Positions 18,368 to 28,278 are shown, numbered from the stretch's first letter. The stretch is 64,000 nt of DNA from Gammaproteobacteria bacterium (GCA_030832095.1 JAURJT010000028.1:62001-126000); one strand, 5' to 3'. Notes: generated by a model from the sequence alone, not told the origin. Translations and numbers: made by a program.

Positions 18368-21300
18368 CTAGACCTTTGCAAATATTGTGGAGGCTCGTGC
18401 GCCGACTCGCTGCGCATTATTGAGCTGATAGGCCTTAATCGCATCAGGATACTTTTCGTTTAATAGCTGCAAAAGCTTCGCTTTGTGATTAATTTCATCA
18501 ACAAGGGACTCGGCAGCGGCAAGAGGAGCCATCAAGCGATTGATATCCGCCAACTCACTCTTTGCTCTCTCAACCGCTAGGTCGTAATCGCCTTTTGATA
18601 GCGCAAGCCTCTTGACTGCACTCGCCTTTTCATAGCGCTCAATTAATGCGCGATCTCTAACCAGATCTTTATAAATTGGATTGTATTGATCCTGCCATGT
18701 TTTCAAAGCGGCTTGAGCAGTCTGAAGAGAATGAGCATACTCAGGATATTGACCGCCATTTTCGAGCAAGTGCTTTTGTACACTTTGTGCATACTGTGCA
18801 ACTTCGCATGCTTCTAGCAGTGCTTGCGATGCAGTGTCAAAGAGCGCAGCGGTGCCAAGTTGCTTAGTCACCAAGAGCCGTCTTTGTCGCAACTCATCAA
18901 TGACACGCTGGGCGCATCCCTCCGACACAATCTGACGCGCTGAGATAAAGGGATCGTAATCTTTCTTTGTACGGAGCAATGACAGCGAGGCGCCAAGTAG
19001 ATACTCGTAGCGCTTCTCCTTTCCAACGTCATAGCTGTCGTTGGATATTTTTAGCAATTCTTCACGCTCAAACTTTAGTGCTGCCAGTTGTTTTTTATGC
19101 GCATCCAGAGCATCCAAATCGTTTTGAGCGCTCTTATCTCGCAATAAAAAAGCAGTGAGTCGCGCATTTGTGACTGCGGCAGAAGAGTTCCAGCCTGATT
19201 GGTTGAGCGTCTGTTGATTTTCTGCGATCGCACGATTGGTGCGAGATAGATCAGTTTGAACCTTCAATACCAACGAATCTTTGGCCAACTTAAAGGCAGT
19301 CAACTCAAGCGCCCTTTTAGGATCAGCCGGCACGCTCAGTTCATCGCTCACGTTACCAATTGCGCTTAAACAGCTTTGTAAGTCTTGAATACTGAGTTGA
19401 CTAATGTCTGCAGTCCCAGAGGATAGGTACGCTAATACACCCGCAGGCGTTTTATCGATCGGCGCTTGAAGCGCTGGTGGATTCAAGAATCGTGCACGAA
19501 TCGTTAGGCTTTCCGATAGCTGCTCGAGTTTTTTGAGAGATTCGTCTAACTGACGTTTAGCATCGGCCGCAGAGGCGTCGGCCTTTTCAGCTGACGAAGC
19601 AGCAATAACGGTACCCGGCGCAAACGCTGCCAATTGATCGTCATTAAGGGAAACTGACTCCCAATGATCTGAGCCATTGTGCGCCAATAAGATCGCGTTG
19701 TGAGGAATATCAGTGCGAACGGCAAACTCAATTTGACGCATTGGCTGATTTTTTTCAAAGACGAGCAAGCCTCGATCTGCCGTAAAGATCACCACAGGGC
19801 GATTAGTCACCCTTGCAACATAGGTGCAGTGATCAACCTCGCCCCACGCCGCGATCCGTTCCTCAGACGTACTATTCATAGTCGCCTCAAAACGCGTCGC
19901 TTGGATCTGCGCAGGAGTTAGTTCATACAGAATATCTTTCGGCAAACTCTTGGGATCCTTAATCGCGGCATCAACAATTGCCTGCGCTTCGTCGGCCACC
20001 TGCGTCCTAAGCTGTCCTACAGTCAGGGGGGTTGTCAACTGCACCGCAACGGCATGGTAAAAACAATTTCCGTCGGCTAAGGTTCGATTCGTCTTAAACC
20101 CGAGTCGGCTTAAGGTCACTGCAACGTTACGCGAATCCAGCGCCTCCCCGTTGTCGCCGACGCCGTCGCTGAGCACTCCAGACAGAGCCGCTTGGGCTTT
20201 TGCCCTTAGGGCTGCGCTCAAAATCGGCTGACTCGAAACCTCTTCGATTGGATCAACCGTCACTTGCTCAGGCTTGTTCGCCACAACTGCTGCCGCATGA
20301 TCTCGCTTAGCTTGTTCTATATACGGCGCGTATAACTTAAGATACTCTGGCGACGTCTCGTCAATATGCTCTAGCTTTTGCGCTAGTTGAATGCGCTTCT
20401 GCAATAGCCGCTGTGTCTCTTGCGCTTGCTCATGCTTAGCTTTTAATTCGTCAGTGATTTCACTAATTGAAATGAGTGCATGCTCGGCCTCGTGACGCGT
20501 TTGCTCTGTGATCGCGGTAGCCGACTGTTGATTTTCAGCAGCGTACAGCTCGCGCAAATTCGTCAAGGCAAGGGTTGCCTCGTTGCGTAAGGCTAAGATC
20601 TCGGCAGCTTCGCCTTGCCGCTTAGTCAATACCTCTTGGTATCGCTGAACATTAATCTTGCCCGTTTGCCGGATGTCATTTTGAAACAGCGGCAAAAGTG
20701 CTGTCTCTTCTAACGCATCTTCGAGTGACTGTTCGGCCTCAAGATTTGTCTTGCCCGGATACAAACCGCCCATCTGTCTGATCGCCAACAGCTGGTGCAA
20801 CGATTGCCGTAGCTCAGCATCAAAAGGGATTGCTAATGCGGCCTCAGCCGGGCTGATCCCAGCGCGGATATCGGAAAGAGCGCTCGCGAGATGGACGCGC
20901 GCCTCGGATTCGGTGGCACGGTGTTTGGTCAATTCATCCGGCTTAAGCCCAGAGGGTATCGGTAACTCTGGTGTGCGCTTGAGCAAATTGTTCAGCTGTG
21001 CGAGTCTAAGCTTTTGCTCTTGACTCGCGGCGTCGCCCAGCTCAACCAAGGCGCGTCTTTCGCGACTTAACTGCGGCAGTAATGCCTCTTCAAGGCGACT
21101 TCTAGACAATCGCCAAAACGGCGAGTGGCTGATTGACATAAATACCGGATGATCAAGCAAGACCTGATCCGTCGCCACCAATAACCGCTCAAGCTCAGGT
21201 TGCTCAAGGGTTGCGGGATCCAGCCTGCCAGAAAAAATCAGTGAGATCTTGGCGTGGTCAGACACCATATCGGTCACGACGTCAGCCAAGTTCGTCTGAG

Positions 21301-22999
21301 TTCCTACATCCTGACCAACAGCAAAACGGATTTTTTTAGCCGCTTCGGCCTCTTGGGCTTTTAGAAGGCTGAGATCGCGCTCAATCAAACCTAAATCTGC
21401 CGCTTGAACGCTTAGCCTTTGGATCACATCAACCAATTGTTGGCTCATGTGGTCAACATGCGACGAAGCAAATTGCACAACCTGTGCATCAGTACGCACT
21501 TGCTCGGCTAGGTCTCGACATTCTTTTTGCATCGCATAAAGGCTTTGCTGCAAGGCGGTGAGCTTGCTTGACTCACTGCCTACTTGCTCTGAGCTAGTAC
21601 GCTTTTGTACCTGCTCTTGAATAAAAGACTCGATTTGTTGCTTTTCTAAATTTGCATTATCTAGCTGCTGGTTAAGAATATTGAGGCGCTGACCTCTTGA
21701 ATAGGCCGAACCCTTTTGAGGCGTGTTGTCAAACGCCTCGATTTTTTTACTAAGCTCTTTGACAATTTTTTGATAGTCGGCCTCAAGCTTAGCCTTCGCC
21801 TTGTTGATTTTTTTAATATTTGGCTTCTCGGCGCCCTCTGTTGCATCAAGCTTTGCTAAGCGTTCTTCAAATTGCGTGAGCGCCACCGTCGTCTGCTTGC
21901 GCAACGCGCTTTGCTCCTGTTGAAGCACCTCTGCCTCTGCAGAACTCGCTGCAACGTCTTTCGACAAGGCCTCAAGTCGTGCAAAAGACGGCTGCAATTG
22001 GCGTTGAAAGTCTTCACTATGTGTCTTGTCATCAACATCAAAAGCCTTGATCTGTATCTCAAGGTCATTTACCGCCGCTTCTTTCAGTCGCAATTGTTCC
22101 TGACTTTGTGCGTGCGCGGCAACCTTCTCGGCTTGACGCTCTGTCGCCAGGCCTAAGATCTGCGAAACCTCTTCCTTTTCTTGTTCGAGTTTATGTACGC
22201 TTGTCGCCAAGCTGGCCTGGCGCACCAATAGTCCCGCTTCGACGTCTGCAAGTGCCGTAGCCGCCTCGTACTGTTTAATCACAGCTTCGAGTTGCTTGTG
22301 GATTGATTGATTCGTAGCGGCGGCGCCCGTTAACGGATGGAGGTTGTTCACGCCAAAGCGCTTACGCACATCTACAAGAAAAGCTGTGCGATCTTCTCCC
22401 TGCAACAATAGGGCCGCGCGCAGATAGGATGTCAACACGTCTTTATCTTGAAGGTATGCGCCGATTTCAGCTTGTGCAGCGCTTCTGCGATCGTCCTCTA
22501 ACAAGGTCTTCGCGAGCTGCAGACGCTCTGAAACTTGCTGGCCTAATTGGGTCAACTTTTCTGGCGAGAGCCTCGACACATCCTCAATCAACACCTCATG
22601 AAAGACTTGGCTCAGCGCTTTTTCAGCATTCTCACGACCGTCAAGGCTTGCAAGCCATTCAAGGCCACGCGTCAGGTTTTTGCCTAAGCTATCCGCCAAG
22701 CGAATATCCGAGGCCGATATCGGCCTTGCGTACTGAATCTTGGTCAGAAATACCTGATTAAAAACAGCCTGACCGACCGCCCGTCCAAACTCTGCAACGA
22801 GTGATTTTTGAATATCACTTAACGAGCCGAGATTAGCGTTAAAGTCTTTGGCGTTGTTGAGTCGCTTGCGATCGAGCTGCTCAACGGAATGGAAGCCAAA
22901 TATGCGCTTGCGAGAAATCGACTCGCCATCCGAACGGATTTGACGTGCGTTAACGGCCGATTCGGCCTGATTTTTCCACTGCGCCCATTCAATTGCCAT
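18368..22999 (-). CDS. Giant coiled-coil T3SS effector with OTU deubiquitinase domain
   Basis: A 1543-residue protein, mostly long Gln/Glu/Ala-rich coiled coils, with one compact domain at about 960-1125. That domain has the OTU cysteine protease signature: DGNCFYHAV with D976 and C979 as nucleophile site, and GSDHWESV with H1112 as catalytic histidine. An ITPxQ-like and aromatic-rich core lies between, with CTYVARVTNRPVVIFTA. OTU enzymes cleave ubiquitin chains; injected OTU effectors are known from Legionella and Chlamydia. Bacteria have no ubiquitin, so a eukaryotic host target is implied. The start follows GAGG at good spacing. A box-like motif (23035-23052) lies upstream on the same strand. 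Chain specificity and the role of the coiled coils cannot be read from sequence. Confidence 0.85.
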   Translation of the reverse strand: MAIEWAQWKNQAESAVNARQIRSDGESISRKRIFGFHSVEQLDRKRLNNAKDFNANLGSLSDIQKSLVAEFGRAVGQAVFNQVFLTKIQYARPISASDIRLADSLGKNLTRGLEWLASLDGRENAEKALSQVFHEVLIEDVSRLSPEKLTQLGQQVSERLQLAKTLLEDDRRSAAQAEIGAYLQDKDVLTSYLRAALLLQGEDRTAFLVDVRKRFGVNNLHPLTGAAATNQSIHKQLEAVIKQYEAATALADVEAGLLVRQASLATSVHKLEQEKEEVSQILGLATERQAEKVAAHAQSQEQLRLKEAAVNDLEIQIKAFDVDDKTHSEDFQRQLQPSFARLEALSKDVAASSAEAEVLQQEQSALRKQTTVALTQFEERLAKLDATEGAEKPNIKKINKAKAKLEADYQKIVKELSKKIEAFDNTPQKGSAYSRGQRLNILNQQLDNANLEKQQIESFIQEQVQKRTSSEQVGSESSKLTALQQSLYAMQKECRDLAEQVRTDAQVVQFASSHVDHMSQQLVDVIQRLSVQAADLGLIERDLSLLKAQEAEAAKKIRFAVGQDVGTQTNLADVVTDMVSDHAKISLIFSGRLDPATLEQPELERLLVATDQVLLDHPVFMSISHSPFWRLSRSRLEEALLPQLSRERRALVELGDAASQEQKLRLAQLNNLLKRTPELPIPSGLKPDELTKHRATESEARVHLASALSDIRAGISPAEAALAIPFDAELRQSLHQLLAIRQMGGLYPGKTNLEAEQSLEDALEETALLPLFQNDIRQTGKINVQRYQEVLTKRQGEAAEILALRNEATLALTNLRELYAAENQQSATAITEQTRHEAEHALISISEITDELKAKHEQAQETQRLLQKRIQLAQKLEHIDETSPEYLKLYAPYIEQAKRDHAAAVVANKPEQVTVDPIEEVSSQPILSAALRAKAQAALSGVLSDGVGDNGEALDSRNVAVTLSRLGFKTNRTLADGNCFYHAVAVQLTTPLTVGQLRTQVADEAQAIVDAAIKDPKSLPKDILYELTPAQIQATRFEATMNSTSEERIAAWGEVDHCTYVARVTNRPVVIFTADRGLLVFEKNQPMRQIEFAVRTDIPHNAILLAHNGSDHWESVSLNDDQLAAFAPGTVIAASSAEKADASAADAKRQLDESLKKLEQLSESLTIRARFLNPPALQAPIDKTPAGVLAYLSSGTADISQLSIQDLQSCLSAIGNVSDELSVPADPKRALELTAFKLAKDSLVLKVQTDLSRTNRAIAENQQTLNQSGWNSSAAVTNARLTAFLLRDKSAQNDLDALDAHKKQLAALKFEREELLKISNDSYDVGKEKRYEYLLGASLSLLRTKKDYDPFISARQIVSEGCAQRVIDELRQRRLLVTKQLGTAALFDTASQALLEACEVAQYAQSVQKHLLENGGQYPEYAHSLQTAQAALKTWQDQYNPIYKDLVRDRALIERYEKASAVKRLALSKGDYDLAVERAKSELADINRLMAPLAAAESLVDEINHKAKLLQLLNEKYPDAIKAYQLNNAQRVGARASTIFAKV

Positions 23000-23034
23000 G
23001 ATGATTCCTCACTTTTGGCAATTTTATCCCCTTA

Positions 23035-23052
23035 CATAGACCAAAGTCTAAT
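23035..23052 (-). promoter_or_regulatory. T3SS box copy, minus strand, ATTAGACTTTGGTCTATG
   Basis: On the minus strand this matches the consensus ATTAGTCTTTAGTATAAT at about 13 of 18 positions, with TCTATG at the -10 position. It lies 36 bases before the OTU effector start. Together with the copy at 23161-23178 it gives each of the two divergent effector genes its own element. Confidence 0.45.
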
Positions 23053-23160
23053 AATAATCAGGAAGTCAAATGGTTAATTATTTGGAGCCGGGGCCTTGGG
23101 AGAGCCATAAGGGCAGTATCCTCAAAATATTAATCAAAATTAACAATAATTATCAAAAAA

Positions 23161-23178
23161 ATTAGTCTTTCGTATAAT
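23161..23178 (+). promoter_or_regulatory. T3SS box copy ATTAGTCTTTCGTATAAT with -10 element
   Basis: One mismatch in 18 from the copy at 3494-3511. TATAAT at 23173-23178 is a perfect -10, 28 bases before the start codon of the 1056-residue effector, so the leader is only about 20 bases. TAATCA (23131) and TTATCA (23150) occur upstream, 42 and 23 bases from the -10. Confidence 0.65.
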
Positions 23179-23205
23179 TCCGAATGACTATTTAGGGGAC
23201 TTGCT

Positions 23206-26200
23206 ATGGTGCGAATCGAACGCTTTCAAAACGCCAGTGAATTAGAGACGCTCATTCACGAAGCTCACGCCCAAGGCTTACGCGTTCGGCTGGGCAGTCA
23301 GGACTGGACCGTCGAGATACTGGATAAAACTTCGGGTGATTTCTTAGATAAATTTCGGTCGGCCGACGCGTTGGCCACTGTTTTTAAAAGCGAGTTGGCG
23401 TCGCTACATAACAAACTAGCCGAGTTACGAGCCAAAGAGGTCGGCAGTCTATCAGGCACATCTGGCACCCCGCGCGACATCAAGAAAGTACCTCGTAGTA
23501 ATGACCCAACGCATCGTGATCAACTTGACCGCGAAGTTGAGGCACACCGCACCCTTGTTGGCGTGTTACCAACCGTCGCACGCATCACTCGACATTTAGG
23601 TGCACCGCTCTTAAGCCATAAGCTGCACCACCTCGGCCAAGTGCTCAATGACGAAAAACTACCACTTGCGCAGCGTAACGCTTATGCGTTAGGTGCCTTG
23701 CAAACTGAGCTTTCGACGCTCAACGCGCTAGCTGGCGATGAAGACACCCCAGGACATTTTCAGTTAGACAACTTTTGCCGCTATGTCGAACTGACACAGC
23801 TAGAAAGAAAAAAGGCAGCCATCTTGGTGCTACCGCAGCTCAAGAGTCAGACTGCGGCAATCTTGAATCATCCAAACGACCCCTTCGCCTTGAAGCGTTT
23901 TATATACAAGGCCCTACCTATCATTGCGGCAGAGGTCGGCAAAACACCTGGGAACCACCCATTAGCAACAAAGCTGCAAGCCGCTGTTGGAAAATTGCTG
24001 AAGCATGACAGCACCTCGCTAGACTTTGAAACGAACCGACAGACACTCTTGGCGCTTCAATCTGAGGTCAACCAAGCGCTTAAAAAGAGCCCTTTACGCG
24101 ACACTGCAAACGCAGTGTTCGAGACAATCGGCCAGGCAACGCCTGACCGCCTTGAAACGTTGTTAGCTGAAGATCTAGGTACCATTGCCCAAGCGCTTAG
24201 ACACCAAGGAGAAAACAGTTTGGCGAGCGGTTTCTTTCAGCTTGCCGCTGCACTTGAGAGCACAAGCAATATCAGCCACTTAAGCTTGCACAAGGCGGTC
24301 GTTGAGCTACGCTTTTTAACCCAACAGTGCTTAGAGCGAGTTGATAGTTTTACTCGTCAGCCAGGCGATCAAGATGATTGGGGCTATTTGCGCGACAAAA
24401 ATAATGTCCGGCAATTCGCCTATGCGTTTCTAAGTTCAGTCGAGCCGTGGGAGGTCAGCCCGCAAGAACTTGAATACGTTAAAACTCGCGTTACCGAGTA
24501 CGAGGCCTCTAGACCATTTGCACCTGGGCAGCCAGCGCCTAACCAAAACGCGGAGTCGCCCTCTGCTCAGTCATCTTCAGCTCAGTCATCTTCAGCTCAG
24601 TCAGCTTCGGCTCAGTCATCGTCAACTCAGTCATCGTCAACTCAGTCATCGTCAACTCAGTCATCGTCAGCTCAGTCATCGTCACCTCAGTCAGCTTCTG
24701 TTCGGCAACTTTCGGCTCAACCAGAGCAACCAACCGTCGCAACGCAAGACAAGCCTTGGTACGAGCTAGACCCAGAAGAGATTTTTGGGCGACCAGAGAA
24801 TGCGACAGCTACTACAGGCCCCTCATTGACACCCGAGACGATCGAGAGTGATACAGACCAGTCTCAAGAAAGTGAATCTTCGCAAAACCCTGCTGCGTCA
24901 ATCAATACACGAAGCAGCCTCGCAGAGCGAAGCACGCCCGCTTCAACAGGCGAGCAAAACCCTACCCCACACCTGCTCGTAAAAGCGTTTGCCACAGAGA
25001 TACAAACTAAAATCGATCGACATAAATTTTTAGAAAAAGTCGCTCAACGCGACGAGCAACTTGCACTGGATCGCCATGAGCGCCTCGCAAAGGTGCCGGA
25101 CGTTGAGGAGCAGGCACAACCAGACGTCAATCAGACATTCGACGCTGAAAACGCACTGTCAGAGGGTACGGGTTTGGAAGGTACCCGACAAGCCAGTATT
25201 CAAGGCTCTCCAAGCCTGCCCCCCGCCGCACAGATCGACTTAAACGTACTGGCTTCGCTCACTCAGCAAATGCAACGTGATCCCACGCTTGCACGCCACG
25301 AAGCACACGAAACTTTAGAGTCGATCGCTAACGAAATAAAGAGTTCGCGCGAGCGCCAGCTGAGCACACCACTACAAGCTAAAGAAGAAACTGAATATCG
25401 AATCGCCTTACAGTCTTATCAAATCGAGCTTAGCGGGTTAACCAATCAAGGCGAGCTCAGAAAAGCGGTCGAACATACCATTGCAACGTTTGCACAGACT
25501 ACCGACGCAACGCTGGCAGAAGTGTTGCAGAAAGTCGCGCCTCTTGTCACACCTGATCAATATAAACAGGCACTCAGACAATACGCAAAAGATGCTGCAA
25601 AAACAGCAAGCTTCATTGAGCGCAGAGTCGCACTAGGCTATGCCGAGACCGCAGAGCAAGAAGCTGAACAAGCTAGACTCAAAGCCGCTCAACGCAAGAC
25701 CCAGTTTTACGCACAGGGTCTAGCGCAAGCCGAGCAAATGTGGCCAGTCGATAAGCTTGACGCTCGAAAGTTTGCAGCCATAGAGGTCATAGCCGATGCC
25801 GAACGTTTGGCCAGAACCATCGATGGGCAAGAGCCTGGTGAGGCAGTAGCGCCTGCGACGCTACAAGATGAACTCACTTTGAGTATCGGTAATCTGACTG
25901 ACTTGATATGGGCAGATATTCAAACGCGCAGCGACGCGAGTGGTCAGGCAGAAAGCGTTCTCTCAGACGACCAACTGAAGGCGACACTGCGTACGCTGGC
26001 CGTCTTGCAATATGCTGGCGGCTTGACCACGGCCGAGCGCGAAGCAGAGCGATTTGCCGTTCAAAGAGCACAAGGTCAACGCACAGAGCTCAGCCCTGCA
26101 AGCACAGCGGTCGATGTGCAAAGCCTACTAGCCCTGAGAGCGAGTGAGGTTCAAGCGGCGTTAGACGCCAATCTTGCGATCGCCCGTGCTGCTCAAGCTG

Positions 26201-26376
26201 AACCTGATACCAAGCCCGCTGATTCGGACACGTTTGAAGACCTGGGCACAAATCACGAGCCCGCGCTCAGCTCAGCGCAACGGCATTGGGCACAAGTCGC
26301 GCTCAGCGAATTGCTTGGATTCTTAGCAAGTCGACTGCAAGCCATTCGGCTGGCGCTCAGTATTAATCGGTTGTAA
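23206..26376 (+). CDS. Candidate T3SS effector with shared N-terminal module and SSSAQ repeats (1056 residues)
   Basis: Residues about 2-40 (RFQNASELETLIHEAHAQGL and following strand) align without gaps to the N-termini of three other probable effectors in this window. Residues about 60-430 are helical. Residues about 450-500 are ten repeats of a five-residue unit such as SSSAQ or SSSTQ, encoded by 15-base tandem repeats. Then a disordered acidic, Ser/Thr-rich region and a second helical region (about 590-1050) follow. No enzyme motif is recognised. The start follows AGGGGA at good spacing, directly after a strong box-bearing promoter. The overall layout, with signal, linker and helical domains but no Sec signal, fits an injected protein. 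The repeat tract may vary in length between strains. Confidence 0.65.
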   Translation: MVRIERFQNASELETLIHEAHAQGLRVRLGSQDWTVEILDKTSGDFLDKFRSADALATVFKSELASLHNKLAELRAKEVGSLSGTSGTPRDIKKVPRSNDPTHRDQLDREVEAHRTLVGVLPTVARITRHLGAPLLSHKLHHLGQVLNDEKLPLAQRNAYALGALQTELSTLNALAGDEDTPGHFQLDNFCRYVELTQLERKKAAILVLPQLKSQTAAILNHPNDPFALKRFIYKALPIIAAEVGKTPGNHPLATKLQAAVGKLLKHDSTSLDFETNRQTLLALQSEVNQALKKSPLRDTANAVFETIGQATPDRLETLLAEDLGTIAQALRHQGENSLASGFFQLAAALESTSNISHLSLHKAVVELRFLTQQCLERVDSFTRQPGDQDDWGYLRDKNNVRQFAYAFLSSVEPWEVSPQELEYVKTRVTEYEASRPFAPGQPAPNQNAESPSAQSSSAQSSSAQSASAQSSSTQSSSTQSSSTQSSSAQSSSPQSASVRQLSAQPEQPTVATQDKPWYELDPEEIFGRPENATATTGPSLTPETIESDTDQSQESESSQNPAASINTRSSLAERSTPASTGEQNPTPHLLVKAFATEIQTKIDRHKFLEKVAQRDEQLALDRHERLAKVPDVEEQAQPDVNQTFDAENALSEGTGLEGTRQASIQGSPSLPPAAQIDLNVLASLTQQMQRDPTLARHEAHETLESIANEIKSSRERQLSTPLQAKEETEYRIALQSYQIELSGLTNQGELRKAVEHTIATFAQTTDATLAEVLQKVAPLVTPDQYKQALRQYAKDAAKTASFIERRVALGYAETAEQEAEQARLKAAQRKTQFYAQGLAQAEQMWPVDKLDARKFAAIEVIADAERLARTIDGQEPGEAVAPATLQDELTLSIGNLTDLIWADIQTRSDASGQAESVLSDDQLKATLRTLAVLQYAGGLTTAEREAERFAVQRAQGQRTELSPASTAVDVQSLLALRASEVQAALDANLAIARAAQAEPDTKPADSDTFEDLGTNHEPALSSAQRHWAQVALSELLGFLASRLQAIRLALSINRL
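24556..24705 (+). repeat. Tandem array of ten 15-bp units encoding SSSAQ-type repeats
   Basis: Ten consecutive 15-base units such as TCATCTTCAGCTCAG and TCATCGTCAACTCAG occur in frame inside the effector gene. Units differ by one to four bases; three identical copies sit at 24616-24660. The array encodes a Ser/Gln/Thr-rich flexible linker. The unit length is a multiple of three, so copy-number change keeps the frame. Confidence 0.95.
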
Positions 26377-26404
26377 GCCATTATTAATCAAAAAATGACG
26401 TCAA

Positions 26405-26422
26405 TTTAGACTTTAGACTAAT
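26405..26422 (+). promoter_or_regulatory. T3SS box copy TTTAGACTTTAGACTAAT
   Basis: It matches ATTAGTCTTTAGTATAAT at 14 of 18 positions, with ACTAAT in place of the -10. It lies 93 bases before the phosphothreonine lyase-like effector gene. TAATCA occurs 32 bases before the -10 position. Confidence 0.5.
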
Positions 26423-26514
26423 ATTCTAAAGATACAAAGGACTGGCGTAGCGGCCCTTGTTTGCCAAGGTTCACTGAATAAGCTTGGTATTCATTCTTGA
26501 TAGGAGACTTTAGT

Positions 26515-28248
26515 ATGGCAACGGGCAAGATTGGCGGTGGTGCACCCCATAACGTTTTGGTAACCACGGCATCTGACGATACCGTGCAAGCTGAAACCAC
26601 CAAGCAACTTGATAATTTGCTCACAAGCAAAACAGTGGTCAAGCAGTTTGGCGGCAAAGAAAATTCGCTTGTGCAGTCGCGCCTTCAACGTTTTATCGTA
26701 TCAATCCCTAAAAGGTTGTCGTTTTCGTATGACACCTATGTTGGTAAACAAAACGCCCTCATCAAAGAATCCTTTGTCAGAGCTTTGGCTAGCAAATCGG
26801 TTGGTGCGGGTTTCCAGCACACGATCACCACCAGCCTCGATCGTCGAATCGCCACGCTTAACCGTAGCCGCGATATTCTGAAATTCGAAGATCTGGAAGA
26901 AGTACTTTCTATTGCGGACAAGTCGGCAAAGAGAGAATTACTCAGCTACCTGCCAGCGTCGAATGGTAAGACATCCCAGATCGATGCTCCATCGGATGGG
27001 GCAAAATTCAAGGCCTTAGCCGCCAAATACAATTTGGATACACCAGAAAAGAAAGAGCGATTTCGTTCAGCACTTGAGGGACGAATTTTTGCTACGGCTA
27101 ACGGTCTCGGTTCGTGGGCGGCCCAATCAAGCTTGCCATCTGTGGCCGACTCGGCTGCTGCCCGAGCAAGCTTCGATGGTGCACCTCCACCTTTAAACAA
27201 ATCTCTCAATGACATTCTGGACGAATATCCACCGGGTCTTGAAGATGAAAAACTTCTGCAAGATGGCTCGTTTCAACTACAAGGCTATCCAGACGATGGC
27301 GCGCAGTCTTTTGTGTTCTTTAAGCGGTTGAACACCGAGGGTATCCCCTACGACGAACAACAATTCTATGACTTGCACGCTGCAAAAAATGGCGCACCAG
27401 AAAAGGCGAACACAGCAGCGGCTAAAGGCCAGTTAGCCGATGTGCCGCAAAAGTTTCACTTTAGCGTACCTTCACAAACACTCGCCAATAACAAGGCGTG
27501 GGAGCCATTACACCAGCTGTTGACCTCTGACGAAAATCCGTTTAATCAGTGGAAAATTTCTAATCACAAAAGTATTCAACAACAAGATGCCGCCCTTCTG
27601 CCAGGGATTGAAAAAAAATGGAAGGACGGATGGACAGAGACAGACCCGGGAACCAAGAAGACAAAGACCTTCGAATCAATCCCGAATCAACTTACGAAAT
27701 TAGATATCGAAAGAAGGCAACTGGAAATTCGCCGAGACATGCATACTAAGGGCAATATTTCGGATGATGATTTCAAAAAATTTGAGCTTGAATTCAAAGA
27801 TTTAGAACTCGAAGTAAAAGGTAACGTCGATCGACTCACTCAACAAAAGCGTGGTATCGAAGAAACAATCGCAGGCAAGGGTCGCCTAGTCGGTAATGCG
27901 CAATTCACGCTTTACACGCAGCACGAAAAAGGTAAAGACTGGAAGCCCGAAGAAGTCAAAAAATACACTGACTTTTTACTGAAACTTGAGAAGACCGTGC
28001 AAGACCTAGGTATCGAGCCAGATGAGCTTCCAGCATCTGATGCGGTAGTGCCCGGTTTACGCTTTGCAACGTTCAGAGACGAGGCTATTGCAGATGCCGC
28101 TGAAGAACGCGCCAAAGAAGCAGGCGATAAAACCTTTAACTACCAAGCTCCACCGGCGTCTCTGCTTCAAGAGTATCGAGATTCGCCCTTCTTTAAACTG
28201 GCCTCGCAAGAGGTTGCAAAAGCAGGTGAAGTACGAGTCAGTGTCTGA
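26515..28248 (+). CDS. Phosphothreonine lyase effector of the SpvC/OspF/HopAI1 family
   Basis: A 577-residue protein; ATG at 26515 was chosen because AGGAG precedes it (an in-frame start six codons earlier is poorer). The C-terminal part matches the SpvC fold: KFHFSV (K313, H315), NPFNQWKISNH (K347), AQFTLY (Y467), RFATFRDE (R521) and a final SPFFKLASQE, corresponding to KFHISV, DKWKVTD, AQFTLY and SYRNE of SpvC. These enzymes remove phosphate from activated MAP kinases by beta-elimination, irreversibly disabling host immune signalling. Two things are unusual: an N-terminal region of about 270 residues, and a charged helical insertion of about 95 residues between K347 and Y467. SpvC is only about 240 residues. 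The key residues are all present, so activity is likely. Confidence 0.9.
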   Translation: MATGKIGGGAPHNVLVTTASDDTVQAETTKQLDNLLTSKTVVKQFGGKENSLVQSRLQRFIVSIPKRLSFSYDTYVGKQNALIKESFVRALASKSVGAGFQHTITTSLDRRIATLNRSRDILKFEDLEEVLSIADKSAKRELLSYLPASNGKTSQIDAPSDGAKFKALAAKYNLDTPEKKERFRSALEGRIFATANGLGSWAAQSSLPSVADSAAARASFDGAPPPLNKSLNDILDEYPPGLEDEKLLQDGSFQLQGYPDDGAQSFVFFKRLNTEGIPYDEQQFYDLHAAKNGAPEKANTAAAKGQLADVPQKFHFSVPSQTLANNKAWEPLHQLLTSDENPFNQWKISNHKSIQQQDAALLPGIEKKWKDGWTETDPGTKKTKTFESIPNQLTKLDIERRQLEIRRDMHTKGNISDDDFKKFELEFKDLELEVKGNVDRLTQQKRGIEETIAGKGRLVGNAQFTLYTQHEKGKDWKPEEVKKYTDFLLKLEKTVQDLGIEPDELPASDAVVPGLRFATFRDEAIADAAEERAKEAGDKTFNYQAPPASLLQEYRDSPFFKLASQEVAKAGEVRVSV

Positions 28249-28278
28249 GCTGACTTTCAGTTAGGTAGCGATCGCCAC

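Noticed and set aside
24556-24705. Possible CRISPR array
   Set aside because: Units are contiguous 15-base direct repeats without spacers, in frame within a coding sequence.
24539-24742. Minus-strand open frame rich in MTEL repeats across the 15-base repeat tract
   Set aside because: It is the reverse-strand reading of the SSSAQ tandem repeats in a long, well-supported plus-strand gene and has no ribosome site.
12226-26390. Repeated TAATCA or TTAATCA words upstream of several box copies as a second regulatory element
   Set aside because: Spacing to the -10 varies (23, 32, 42, 73 and 86 bases) and the word is expected often in AT-rich intergenic DNA, so it is not listed as a site.
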